From Erysipelotrichaceae bacterium (GTDB taxonomy: Bacteria; Bacillota_I; Bacilli_A; Erysipelotrichales; Erysipelotrichaceae): a stretch of 27,704 bases of DNA. The notes beneath the pieces are model-generated. The model had not been told where the DNA came from. It saw only the letters and a program-made list of their open reading frames with translations, and made no database searches. The stretch covers positions 1 through 27,704 of the forward strand of contig JAFONG010000146.1 in NCBI GenBank assembly GCA_017418585.1, given 5' to 3'. Numbering within the stretch: position 1 is the stretch's first letter; the number at the start of each line of letters is the position of its first letter. The position numbers were made by a program, and so were the translations under genes. Shown piece after piece: positions 7,788 to 15,480 of the stretch.

Positions 7788-9594
7788 CGTCGTCTAATGC
7801 CAGTACAGCCATGAATGCTTCCTGCGGAATCTCGACGCTTCCTACCGCCTTCATGCGTTTCTTGCCTTCTCTTTGTTTCTCGAGAAGTTTCTTCTTACGG
7901 GAAATATCGCCGCCGTAGCACTTTGCCAGAACGTCTTTTCTGAGCGACTTGATATTGGTACGGGCAAGTACTTTATTGCCGATGGCGGCCTGAATCGGAA
8001 TCTCGAACTGCTGCTTCGGCAGTATCTCTTTCAGCTTGACGGTGATCGCCTGACCGCGCTTGTAGGCGAAGTCGCGGTGCACGATGATACTCAAAGCATC
8101 GATTACTTCCCCGTTGATCAGAATATCCATCTTAACCAGGTTGGATTTACGGTAACCGGTCAATGTATAGTCAAGAGAAGCATAGCCTCTGGATACGGAT
8201 TTCAGTTTATCGAAGTATTCGAATATGATCTCGCTCAAAGGCATGTCATAGACCAGCTGGTTGCGGTTGGTATCGATGTAGATCATGTCCTTGTATATGC
8301 CGCGTTTGTCCTGAGACAGCTGCATGACAGAGCCCATGTATTCATTCGGAACCATGATCGAAGCTTCCACATACGGTTCTTCGATGAATTCGATCAGATT
8401 GCTGTCAGGCATCAGGCTCGGGTTATCGATGTATTTGACACTGCCATCCGTCATCGTAACTTTATAGATGACCGAAGGAGCCGTGGCGATCAGATTCAGA
8501 TTGTATTCCCTTTCCAGCCTTTCCTGAACTACTTCCATGTGCAGCAGTCCCAGGAATCCCAGACGGAAACCGAATCCCAGAGCCTTGGATGATTCCGCTT
8601 CAAAAGTCAGGCTGGAATCGTTAAGCTGCAGTTTCTGCAAGGCATCTCTCAGATCGTTGTATTTGTTGTTGTCAGTCGGATACATGCCGCAGTAGACCAT
8701 CGGGTTCATTTTCCTGTATCCCGGCAAAGCTTCTGCGCAAGGATTTTCGTTCAGGGTGATCGTATCTCCGATATGAATATCCTGAATGGATTTGATCGAA
8801 GCGCAAAGATAACCGACTTCTCCGGCAGAAAGAGAGCCTTTTTTGACTTCATTCGGCGTCTTGACGCCGACCTCCGTCACTTCGTAGACCGTACCCGTCT
8901 GCATGAATCTTATCTTGTCTCCTACCTTGACGTTGCCGTCCTTGATACAGATGAAAACGACGACTCCGCGGTAGGAATCATAGTAGGAATCGAATACCAG
9001 GGCTTTTAAAGGCTTTTCTGCCTCCCCTTTCGGACATGGAAGATACTTTACTATACCCTCCAGAACATCCTCAACGTTCTGTCCTGTTTTTGCCGAGATG
9101 CATGGCGCATCGGAACAGTCCAGACCGATCACCTCTTCGATTTCCTTCTTTGTTCTTTCGATATCCGCGCTTGGCAGATCTATTTTATTGATGACAGGCA
9201 TTATCTCCAGATCGTTATCCAGCGCCAGATAAGTGTTCGCCAGAGTCTGGGCTTCTATGCCCTGGGATGCGTCGACGACAAGAATGGCTCCGTCGCAGGC
9301 TGCCAGAGACCTTGAAACTTCATAAGAAAAGTCCACATGTCCCGGGGTATCGATCAGATGAAAAACATAATCCTGACCGTCCTTTGCATGGTACTTCAGC
9401 TGCACGACATTCAGTTTGATCGTGATCCCTCTTTCCCGTTCCAGATCAAGAGAATCCAGGATCTGATCCTGCATCTCTCTTTTGGACACGGTCTCCGTCA
9501 GTTCCAGGATCCTGTCCGCAAGCGTAGACTTGCCGTGGTCGATATGTGCGATGATGGAAAAATTCCTGATTCTGTTTTTATCCAAGGTGCTCAC
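7777..9594 (-). CDS. lepA: Elongation factor 4 (LepA), ribosomal back-translocase GTPase
   Basis: 605-residue translational GTPase acting on stalled or mistranslocated ribosomes. Visible signatures are G1 AHIDHGKST (16-24), the switch region with RERGITIK, G3 DTPGH, G4 NKIDLP and G5 SAKTG. The LepA-specific C-terminus has HVD-free domains III-V and the basic CTD (KCYGGDISRKKKLLEKQREG), ending MAVLALDD. Length is normal. The start codon is GTG (nt 9592-9594), lies within the end of fmt (17-nt overlap) and has no good Shine-Dalgarno, so initiation probably depends on ribosomes finishing fmt. Confidence 0.97.
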   Translation of the reverse strand: MSTLDKNRIRNFSIIAHIDHGKSTLADRILELTETVSKREMQDQILDSLDLERERGITIKLNVVQLKYHAKDGQDYVFHLIDTPGHVDFSYEVSRSLAACDGAILVVDASQGIEAQTLANTYLALDNDLEIMPVINKIDLPSADIERTKKEIEEVIGLDCSDAPCISAKTGQNVEDVLEGIVKYLPCPKGEAEKPLKALVFDSYYDSYRGVVVFICIKDGNVKVGDKIRFMQTGTVYEVTEVGVKTPNEVKKGSLSAGEVGYLCASIKSIQDIHIGDTITLNENPCAEALPGYRKMNPMVYCGMYPTDNNKYNDLRDALQKLQLNDSSLTFEAESSKALGFGFRLGFLGLLHMEVVQERLEREYNLNLIATAPSVIYKVTMTDGSVKYIDNPSLMPDSNLIEFIEEPYVEASIMVPNEYMGSVMQLSQDKRGIYKDMIYIDTNRNQLVYDMPLSEIIFEYFDKLKSVSRGYASLDYTLTGYRKSNLVKMDILINGEVIDALSIIVHRDFAYKRGQAITVKLKEILPKQQFEIPIQAAIGNKVLARTNIKSLRKDVLAKCYGGDISRKKKLLEKQREGKKRMKAVGSVEIPQEAFMAVLALDDDGN

Positions 9595-10513
9595 CCGTTA
9601 GTGTCCTGCCTGCGCCATTATAGAATGACCTGGCATCCATGGAACCCTTTCCTTCCGGTCTGATCCGGTATACTTTTATGAAACCGTCATTGCAATCCAG
9701 ACGTAGATAGTCATCTTCCAGTCCCTTGAATATGCCTGGATCCGTATGATCGTTCAGTTCAAAGAAAGCTTCTTCGATCTTGTATTTTCTGTCTTTCATG
9801 ATGAAGTAGCATCCCGGCTGCTCCAGCAGTCCACGGATGTGATCATATACGGTTTTTGTATTATTCTTAAAATCGATGTGTTCCGTCTCTTTATCCAGAA
9901 GATGGGCGTAGGTCGCCTGAAAATGGTCCTGTGAGACGGGTTTTACTTTCTCTTCAAAGATATCCGGCAGTATCTTTATCAGCATATCCAACGCAAGCCT
10001 GCTCATCTTTTCGAACATCGTTGAAGCGGTATCGTGAATGCCGATATCCACCGTTTCCTGATACAGGATATCCCCTTCATCCATCTTCTCGTTCATGTAC
10101 ATGATGGTCATGCCGGTTTCGGTTTCTCCGTTCATGATGGCCGTCTGGATCGGAGATGCTCCGCGGTATTTCGGCAGCAGTGAACCATGCGTATTGATAC
10201 AGCGGTATTTCGGATAATCCAGCAGCGCTTTTGGTATGATCTGTCCATAGGCTGCCGTGATGATCAGTTCCGGATCCAGTTTCAGGATCTCTTCGTATTC
10301 GTTTCTGATCTTTGCAGGCGTAATGACCGGCAGATCGTATTCTAAGGCCGTTTCCTTGACTTCTGAAGGCTTTAGCACGTGTTTCCTGCCAAATACCTTA
10401 TCGGGCTGCGAAACGACTCCTACGACGTTAAAACCGGCATCTAAAAGACCCTTCAGAATATCTGCGGCAAACTGCGGCGTTCCCATGAATACGATCCTTT
10501 GTCTGTAGTTCAT
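9578..10513 (-). CDS. fmt: Methionyl-tRNA formyltransferase
   Basis: Formylates initiator Met-tRNA with 10-formyl-tetrahydrofolate. The 311 residues start MNYRQRIVFMGTPQFA, the standard Fmt N-terminus. The catalytic Asn-His pair lies in CINTHGSLLPKYRGASPI and the catalytic Asp in EKMDEGDIL, with the C-terminal tRNA-binding OB-type domain after about residue 205. The frame is open upstream to 10555, but those 14 residues are not Fmt-like and a consensus -10 box (10523-10528) falls inside them, so ATG 10513 is preferred. No Shine-Dalgarno is visible in front of it. First gene of fmt-lepA-hemW. Confidence 0.94.
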   Translation of the reverse strand: MNYRQRIVFMGTPQFAADILKGLLDAGFNVVGVVSQPDKVFGRKHVLKPSEVKETALEYDLPVITPAKIRNEYEEILKLDPELIITAAYGQIIPKALLDYPKYRCINTHGSLLPKYRGASPIQTAIMNGETETGMTIMYMNEKMDEGDILYQETVDIGIHDTASTMFEKMSRLALDMLIKILPDIFEEKVKPVSQDHFQATYAHLLDKETEHIDFKNNTKTVYDHIRGLLEQPGCYFIMKDRKYKIEEAFFELNDHTDPGIFKGLEDDYLRLDCNDGFIKVYRIRPEGKGSMDARSFYNGAGRTLTGEHLG

Positions 10514-10522
10514 AACATTACT

Positions 10523-10528
10523 ATTATA
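10523..10528 (-). promoter_or_regulatory. -10 box of fmt operon, implying an almost leaderless mRNA
   Basis: TATAAT on the minus strand ends 9 nt before the fmt ATG, so transcription should begin within about three bases of the start codon. The -35 region (T-rich, TTTTTC/TTTTCT at 16-17 bp) is weak. An upstream ATG in TAATGTTATGAAC is immediately closed by TGA. Confidence 0.55.
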
Positions 10529-10579
10529 CAATAACTGTCTTTGAAGAAAAATCATCCCGGAATGAGGATGTTTTCTGTT

Positions 10580-11326
10580 TTATCTGATGGAATCCGAGCT
10601 GACCGGAAAGGTAAAGTAGGTATCCGGATACGGTTCGTTTTCCAGAGTGAAGTGCCACCATTCTTCGGGAAGCGGCCTGTATCCGTATTTCATCATCACT
10701 TCCCGCAGCAACATCCTGCTCTTTTATTGTTCTTCAGTAAGATCCGTATAGTCGGGGTGACTCAGTTCTCCGAAATAATCGAAGGTTCCGCCCATATCGA
10801 CTTCTTTCCCTGTCCCCATGTCGAAAAGCGTCAGATCTACTGTGCTGCCTCTGCTGTGACCGGAATGTTCCATGATGTATCCCTGCGGAAACAGGACATC
10901 TTTTTCCAATTCAGGATAGAAGTATTCTTTCATGCGCATATCGTCTTTGTCCAGTGCCCAGTTCATGAAGTGGGTTACGGCTTTCTGGGGTCTGTAGGCA
11001 TCGAAGATCTTCAGACGGTAGCCCTTTGCGACAAGTTCGTCACTGACTTGTTTTAAGGCTTCCGCGGCTTCTTTGCTTAGGATAGCCACCGGTTCTTCGT
11101 ATCCGTCTATCCTGTCTCCTACGAAGTTGTATGTCGAGTAGTAGCGGATCTCAAGAATCACATCAGGAACGGCTTCCGACAGAAGAACAAAACCGGATGC
11201 ATCATCTGAGTACTTGATTTCACCGTCTTTCGGAAATTCTTCTCTTTCCCCGTTTTCGGCAGCACATCCGCAGATCATTGTTAACGTTGATATCAGCAGC
11301 ATTACGACTAACCCTCTTCTTTTCAT
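10580..11326 (-). pseudogene. VanX/DdpX-type D-Ala-D-Ala dipeptidase lipoprotein, interrupted by one in-frame TAA
   Basis: Zinc dipeptidase-type gene for D-alanyl-D-alanine, predicted outside the membrane: signal peptide with lipid Cys21 (TMICGC). The first two zinc ligands are in EHSGHSRGSTVDL (His157, Asp164). Codon 201 is TAA (nt 10724-10726), giving a 200-residue product ending DLTEEQ. The same frame continues without shift: KSRMLLREVM...PLPEEWWHFTL, ending at 10580 after 248 codons. The downstream part holds the catalytic Glu222 and third ligand His225. Asp164-His225 are 61 residues apart, equal to Asp123-His184 in VanX, so the stop replaces one sense codon (AAA to TAA would do). The truncated protein should be inactive unless the stop is read through. 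A sequencing error is possible. Confidence 0.88.
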
Positions 11327-11347
11327 AATCGCATTCTTCTCTTTTTG

Positions 11348-11377
11348 TTGGAGAATTACCTTTCTTCTCCAATTATA
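11348..11377 (-). promoter_or_regulatory. Promoter of the dipeptidase gene with inverted repeat at +1
   Basis: TATAAT (minus strand) lies at 11372-11377. Immediately after it is a perfect 8-9-8 inverted repeat, TTGGAGAA / TTCTCCAA (11348-11355, 11365-11372), covering the expected start site. No good -35 is seen. This fits a repressor operator, or a short stem in the leader. The dipeptidase ATG follows 22 nt later with only a weak AGAGAAG-type ribosome site. Confidence 0.55.
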
Positions 11378-11450
11378 ATGCCTTTCAAGGGATGTTTGTA
11401 CGAATGAGAAAGCATCTGCCGCTTTGTTTGTTAAAGATTTACGCTATTTA

Positions 11451-11490
11451 TTGCATTTTTCAGCTTATTTGCTTATAATAAATAAGCAAA
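11451..11490 (+). promoter_or_regulatory. rpsT promoter with overlapping 9-bp inverted repeat
   Basis: TTGCAT (11451-11456), a 17-bp spacer and TATAAT (11474-11479) form a strong vegetative promoter. A perfect inverted repeat TTTGCTTAT / ATAAGCAAA (11468-11476, 11482-11490) overlaps the -10 box and runs to the expected start. It could be an operator, or give a partial stem at the 5' end of the S20 mRNA. Confidence 0.75.
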
Positions 11491-11506
11491 TCGAAAAGGA
11501 GGTTAT

Positions 11507-11770
11507 ATGGCAAATATTAAGTCTCAAAAGAAGAGAGCTCTGACAAATGCAAAAGCGAACTTAAAGAACAGTTCTGAAAAGTCAAGACTGAAGACCGCGA
11601 TCAAGAAAGTCAACGCTGCCGTAGCTGCCAACGACAAGGAAGCCGCTGTCAAAGCATTCAATGACGCTAATGCACTTCTGGACAAAGCTGCAACAAGCCA
11701 TTTAAAACATAAAAACTATGTTGCCAGACATAAAGCTCGTTTAGCTAAAGCTGTAGCAACATTGGGTTAA
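11507..11770 (+). CDS. rpsT: 30S ribosomal protein S20
   Basis: Small-subunit protein binding the 5' domain of 16S rRNA. The 87 residues begin MANIKSQKKRALTNAKANLKN, are very rich in Lys and Ala, and end with the conserved ATSHLKHKNYVARHKARLAK segment. Length and sequence match bacterial S20. A near-perfect Shine-Dalgarno AAGGAGG (11496-11502) lies 4 nt before ATG. The gene is monocistronic, with its own promoter and terminator, and divergent from the broken dipeptidase gene. It is the only complete gene on the + strand in this window. Confidence 0.98.
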   Translation: MANIKSQKKRALTNAKANLKNSSEKSRLKTAIKKVNAAVAANDKEAAVKAFNDANALLDKAATSHLKHKNYVARHKARLAKAVATLG

Positions 11771-11781
11771 GAAAAACATAC

Positions 11782-11806
11782 AGGCACCTAAGGTGCCTTT
11801 TGTTTT
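11782..11806 (+). terminator. Intrinsic terminator of rpsT
   Basis: The stem AGGCACC / GGTGCCT encloses a TAA loop and is followed by TTTTGTTTTATTT. It begins 11 nt after the rpsT stop. Confidence 0.93.
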
Positions 11807-11827
11807 ATTTACATTTTTCACCGATAT

Positions 11828-11852
11828 GAAAAAAAACAGAGGCGACCGCTGT
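11828..11852 (-). terminator. Intrinsic terminator of the sortase gene
   Basis: On the minus strand ACAGcGG / CCtCTGT pairs with one mismatch around TCG and is followed by eight T. It starts about 31 nt after the sortase stop. Confidence 0.75.
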
Positions 11853-11883
11853 TTCATACACAGTGAGTCCTTTTTTCTGTTTC

Positions 11884-12798
11884 TTAATCTGTATAAACCT
11901 TTCTGGATATTTCGCTGCAGATAACTGCCTGTCTTAATTCCGGCCGATGTTCAACACAGGTGATCAAGGTCAAAAGACTGTCCTTCTCCCGGATCCGTTT
12001 TCCGGTGTCGTAGACTGATAGTTTTTCAATTAATGCGGCATAATCTTTAAAGGATTCCATATCATGATTCACATCCGTACTGACGATCTCCAGCTGTTCT
12101 TCTTCTCTTGCATCAAGGATCAGCACCGCACGGATTTCATAAGTCCGGATCTCGTTGTCCAGAACCAGTTTCAGCGAACTGTTTCGGTCATAGTTTTCTT
12201 TCTTAAGCAGCAGATCCAGAGGAGTGAACTGTTTCGAACCTGATGGATCGTAGTCCCTGGCAAAATGATGTCCGTAGATGATCAGATTCCGATCGTCCAG
12301 ACTGTTGCGGTAATCCATGAATACGGAACCGCCTTCCTCGTATCTGTCGTATGCTCCGGTCTTCCAGTTCTTCCAGATGTATACGTCATTGCCTGTATAT
12401 TCTTCTATATCGGCAACCGTTTCCCCTTCTGCCGTATAGAACACATAGGCGTTCCCGTTTTCATCATAAACATCCTTTGCCTGTACGAAAGGAAGGTCAA
12501 TCAGACCGGAATCGAATATGATCTGGCCCGCATAGTCAGAATTGATTGCCTTGTTTTTCAGCCAGATATCCCGGTATTCCGAAGGCATCGGATCCGCTTT
12601 CTCTGCTGTTTCCGTAAGATTAGTCTTTACAGGCCGGCTGTCTATGTGCAACCATGCGACAGTAATGCCAAGAATCATCAGCAGAATACATAGCGGTCTG
12701 TTGATTCCGGACTGTTTTCCTGTTTCTTCGACCATAACGGTTTCTTTCTTTAAATGTCTTGGAGCATAGGTTTCCTGTGTATTCTTTTCTCTTTTCAT
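11884..12798 (-). CDS. Class B-like sortase
   Basis: Membrane-anchored cysteine transpeptidase of 304 residues. A 33-residue polar tail precedes one transmembrane segment (about 34-51), and the catalytic domain lies outside. The family triad is visible: His177 in NLIIYGHHF, Cys281 in LLTLITC, and Arg285 or Arg289 in VEHRPELRQAV. The DVYIWKNWKTGAYDRYEEGGSVFMDYRN stretch resembles SrtB proteins (substrate-side 'G-S-x-F-x-D/Y-x-N'). No substrate with a sorting signal and no pilin genes are nearby, so its targets lie elsewhere. It stands alone between two terminators, with AGGAAG about 12 nt before ATG. Confidence 0.87.
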   Translation of the reverse strand: MKREKNTQETYAPRHLKKETVMVEETGKQSGINRPLCILLMILGITVAWLHIDSRPVKTNLTETAEKADPMPSEYRDIWLKNKAINSDYAGQIIFDSGLIDLPFVQAKDVYDENGNAYVFYTAEGETVADIEEYTGNDVYIWKNWKTGAYDRYEEGGSVFMDYRNSLDDRNLIIYGHHFARDYDPSGSKQFTPLDLLLKKENYDRNSSLKLVLDNEIRTYEIRAVLILDAREEEQLEIVSTDVNHDMESFKDYAALIEKLSVYDTGKRIREKDSLLTLITCVEHRPELRQAVICSEISRKVYTD

Positions 12799-12855
12799 CT
12801 TTCTTACTTCCTATAAATAATTACCGGAAAAAAGAAAGATTCCTAAATAAGCGTT

Positions 12856-12882
12856 AAAAAAGCTCCATAAAGAAGCTTTTTT
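12856..12882 (-). terminator. Intrinsic terminator downstream of the YebC-family gene
   Basis: The minus strand has AAAAAAGCT / AGCTTTTTT around a 9-nt loop, ending in a U-run. It begins 25 nt after the stop of the yebC-like gene and separates it from the sortase gene. Confidence 0.8.
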
Positions 12883-12907
12883 GTAATGATTTTAACAATA
12901 GTGAGCC

Positions 12908-13627
12908 TTACATCTCGACGTTGTGGTAGACTTCCTGAACATCATCAACTTCATCCAGAAGGTTCAGCAGTCTCTGCCACATTTCCTTGTCGTGTTCGTC
13001 TGTCAGCGTGACATATTCCTGCGGAAGCATCTTGATCGCACAGACTGAATACTCGCAATCCGGAATCAGTGCATCGATCGCTTCCTGCGCCTTGTGCAGA
13101 TCGGCAGGAGCCGTATAGACGGTCATTTCGCCATCCTCTATTTCGATATCGTTTACATCGACATCCGCCTCAATCAGCGTATCCAGCATCTTATCTTCAT
13201 CTTCGTATTTGAATGAAAGGACACCCAGATTGTCGTAGTTGAATGATACGGAGCCCTTGACGCCCAGCTTGCAGTGAGCCTTGTTGAAACACTGGTTCAT
13301 GGCTGCAACCGTCCTGTTGGAATTGTCCGTCAGACAGTCGATGATAACGGTAGCCCCGTTAGGACCGATTCCTTCATATCTTAATGCATCGTAAGATTCA
13401 TTGCCCCCGCCCTTGGCTTTTTCGATCGCTCTTTTGATAACGTCGGCAGGAACCTGATTTGCTTTCGCTTCTTTGATCTTGGATCTTAATGTAAGGTTCA
13501 TATCCGGGTCAGGAACGCCGGATTTGGCAGCGATGTAGATCTCCTTGCCATATCTAGAATAAACTTTTGATTTCATTGCGGCAGTCTTAGCCATTGCCGC
13601 AGCTCTAACTTCATGCGCTCTTCCCAT
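12908..13627 (-). CDS. YebC/PmpR (TACO1) family protein
   Basis: 239-residue cytoplasmic protein of the conserved YebC/TACO1 family, historically called a transcriptional regulator and more recently linked to translation through problematic sequences such as polyproline. The family N-terminus is clear (MGRAHEVRAAAMAKTAAMKSKVYSRYGKEI). The helical domain 1 contains ANQVPADVIKRAIEKAKGG, followed by YEGIGPNGATVIIDCLTDNSNRT. The acidic central and C-terminal domains end LLDEVDDVQEVYHNVEM. Length is normal. The start has GAGGT about 9 nt upstream. It looks monocistronic. Which of the two proposed roles applies here cannot be read from sequence. Confidence 0.95.
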   Translation of the reverse strand: MGRAHEVRAAAMAKTAAMKSKVYSRYGKEIYIAAKSGVPDPDMNLTLRSKIKEAKANQVPADVIKRAIEKAKGGGNESYDALRYEGIGPNGATVIIDCLTDNSNRTVAAMNQCFNKAHCKLGVKGSVSFNYDNLGVLSFKYEDEDKMLDTLIEADVDVNDIEIEDGEMTVYTAPADLHKAQEAIDALIPDCEYSVCAIKMLPQEYVTLTDEHDKEMWQRLLNLLDEVDDVQEVYHNVEM

Positions 13628-13686
13628 AAATCGTACCTCTTTTTTTCTTTTATTATTTTAATACGATTTGTTTCATTTTTCTACAA
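13628..13686 (-). promoter_or_regulatory. Possible yebC promoter with flanking inverted repeat
   Basis: TTGTAG (13681-13686), 17 bp, then TATTAA (13658-13663) is a plausible but weak promoter on the minus strand. AAATCGTA at the -10 box (13662-13669) is mirrored by TACGATTT directly before the ATG (13628-13635), 26 bp apart. The repeat may be an operator or chance in AT-rich DNA. Confidence 0.4.
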
Positions 13687-13714
13687 AAAAACAGGGATGA
13701 CTCTGCATCCCTGT
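13685..13714 (-). terminator. Intrinsic terminator of ptsI
   Basis: On the minus strand ACAGGGATG / CATCCCTGT form a perfect 9-bp stem around a 6-nt loop, followed by six or more T. It starts 4 nt after the ptsI stop. Confidence 0.94.
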
Positions 13715-13717
13715 TTA

Positions 13718-15424
13718 TCATGCTTTTAATGCTTCGTTAACCAGCTCGGTAACTTCTTCTTCCGTCTGGCACTTCAGCGCTTTGGCGGCAAGTTCTTCCA
13801 TCTGCTTCTTGTTGAGTGAAGTGATGATTCTTCTTGTCGGCAGGATCCTTGAAGAGGACATGGAGAATTCGTCAAGTCCAAGTCCCAGCAACACCGGAGC
13901 AGCCATCGGATCTCCGCCCATTTCGCCGCACATGCCGCACCATCTGCCTTGCGAATGCGCACCGTCGATGGTCATCTTGATCAGTCTCAGGATCGAAGGA
14001 TTCAGCGGCTGATACAGGTAGGCAACTTTCTCCGACATTCTGTCGGCAGCCATGGAATACTGGATCAGGTCGTTGGTTCCAATGGAGAAGAAATCCGCAT
14101 ATTTTGCGAACTCGTCTGCCAGTACGGCAGAAGCCGGAATCTCAACCATCATGCCGATTTCGATTTCATCCGATACGGCAACACCTTCCTTCTTGAGTTC
14201 TTCCTTGGTTTCAAGAACAAACTGCTTAGCATTTCTGAACTCATTGATCGTAGCGATCATCGGGAACATGATTGCCAGTTTTCCGTAGACGGAAGCTCTC
14301 AGCAATGCTCTGACCTGCGTCTTGAAGATGTCCTTTCTATCAAGACAGAGTCTGATTGCGCGGTAACCCAAAAACGGGTTCATCTCAGGATCGAATTCGA
14401 AGTACGGAAGCTTCTTGTCGCCGCCGATGTCAAGTGTTCTTACTACGACACGGTGACCCTGCGCTCTTTCCAGAACGACCTTGTAGGCTTCAAACTGCGC
14501 ATCTTCGCTTGGGAAGTCATCCGTGGATTCCATGTACAGGAATTCCGTACGGTAAAGGCCTACGCCCTCCGCACCGTTCTCCAGAACACCGTCCATGTCT
14601 TTCGGAGAACCGATATTGGATACCAGTTCAACCTGATGACCGTCCAGAGTAATGGATGGCTTGTCCTTCAGTACCTGAAGCGCTTCCTTCTCTTTCAGGA
14701 AAGCGTCTCTTCTTTCGGTATATTCTTTCAGTTCTTCTTCGGTCGGATTGATGATGACGGTGCCTTCCTTGGCATCCAGAATGATCTTGTCTCCGTGCTT
14801 GCATCCGGCCATGATACCGGTACATCCGACAACCGCCGGAATACCCAGAGATACAGCCATGATCGCGGCATGAGAAGTCTTTCCGCCGATTTCCGTAACG
14901 AAACCCAGGGCATACTTCTTGTTGAGCTGTGCCGTGTCAGACGGGGTCATCTCTTCAGCTACGATAACGACTTCTTCATCGATAGCCGTAAGATCAGGAA
15001 TAGTCTGACCCAGAATATTGCATAAAAGTCTGAATGATACGTCCTTGATGTCTGCGGCTCTTTCCTTGAAATACTCGTTGTCCATTGCCTCAAACATGCC
15101 GATCATCATATCGGAAACCTGTTTTGTCGCATGATCTGCCGTTGCACCGCCTTTGATCATGTCGGCGATCTGATTGGAATACTCCGGATCCTGAGCCATC
15201 ATCAGATGGGCATCAAAGATCGCAAGTTCTTCTTCTGCCAGTGTAGCGCTGGCTCTTTCCTTGATCGCTTCAATATCGCTGATGGTTTTACTCAGAGCAT
15301 CCTCAAAAACCTTAAGTTCCTTTTCCGGATCTCCCTGTGCTTCATTGATCACGATCTCTGGCTGTTCAAGCTTATAGACCTTACCGATCGCTATTCCGCT
15401 TGAAGTCGCTATTCCTTTTAACAT
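13718..15424 (-). CDS. ptsI: Phosphoenolpyruvate-protein phosphotransferase (PTS enzyme I)
   Basis: First enzyme of the sugar phosphotransferase system: takes phosphate from PEP onto a histidine and passes it to HPr. The 568 residues show the N-terminal HPr-binding helical region, then the phospho-histidine loop GGKTSHAAIMA with active His185. The C-terminal TIM barrel has the PEP-binding segments LYRTEFLYM, TLDIGGDKKLPYF and SIGTNDLIQY and the active-site Cys loop WCGMCGEMGGDP. Length matches enzyme I. Unlike many Bacillota, no ptsH precedes it. It has its own promoter overlapping the end of the small gene upstream, a GAGGGGG ribosome site at about 15432-15438, and its own terminator. Confidence 0.97.
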   Translation of the reverse strand: MLKGIATSSGIAIGKVYKLEQPEIVINEAQGDPEKELKVFEDALSKTISDIEAIKERASATLAEEELAIFDAHLMMAQDPEYSNQIADMIKGGATADHATKQVSDMMIGMFEAMDNEYFKERAADIKDVSFRLLCNILGQTIPDLTAIDEEVVIVAEEMTPSDTAQLNKKYALGFVTEIGGKTSHAAIMAVSLGIPAVVGCTGIMAGCKHGDKIILDAKEGTVIINPTEEELKEYTERRDAFLKEKEALQVLKDKPSITLDGHQVELVSNIGSPKDMDGVLENGAEGVGLYRTEFLYMESTDDFPSEDAQFEAYKVVLERAQGHRVVVRTLDIGGDKKLPYFEFDPEMNPFLGYRAIRLCLDRKDIFKTQVRALLRASVYGKLAIMFPMIATINEFRNAKQFVLETKEELKKEGVAVSDEIEIGMMVEIPASAVLADEFAKYADFFSIGTNDLIQYSMAADRMSEKVAYLYQPLNPSILRLIKMTIDGAHSQGRWCGMCGEMGGDPMAAPVLLGLGLDEFSMSSSRILPTRRIITSLNKKQMEELAAKALKCQTEEEVTELVNEALKA

Positions 15425-15451
15425 AGATTAACCCCCTCATTTTCTAACATC

Positions 15452-15480
15452 ATTATACTTTTTTTAGTAATCACAGACAA
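15452..15480 (-). promoter_or_regulatory. ptsI promoter
   Basis: TTGTCT (15475-15480), exactly 17 bp, then TATAAT (15452-15457) on the minus strand. The -35 lies within the last codons of the 99-residue gene, and the -10 is 27 nt upstream of the ptsI ATG. Confidence 0.75.

Noticed and set aside
7873..8592. 239-codon open frame on the + strand opposite lepA
   Set aside because: Antisense to conserved lepA, His/Phe-rich with no family resemblance; a shadow of the real gene.
13949..15025. 358-codon open frame on the + strand opposite ptsI
   Set aside because: It lies entirely antisense to a well-supported enzyme I gene, shows no recognisable domain and has no ribosome site; long antisense frames are common opposite this codon usage.
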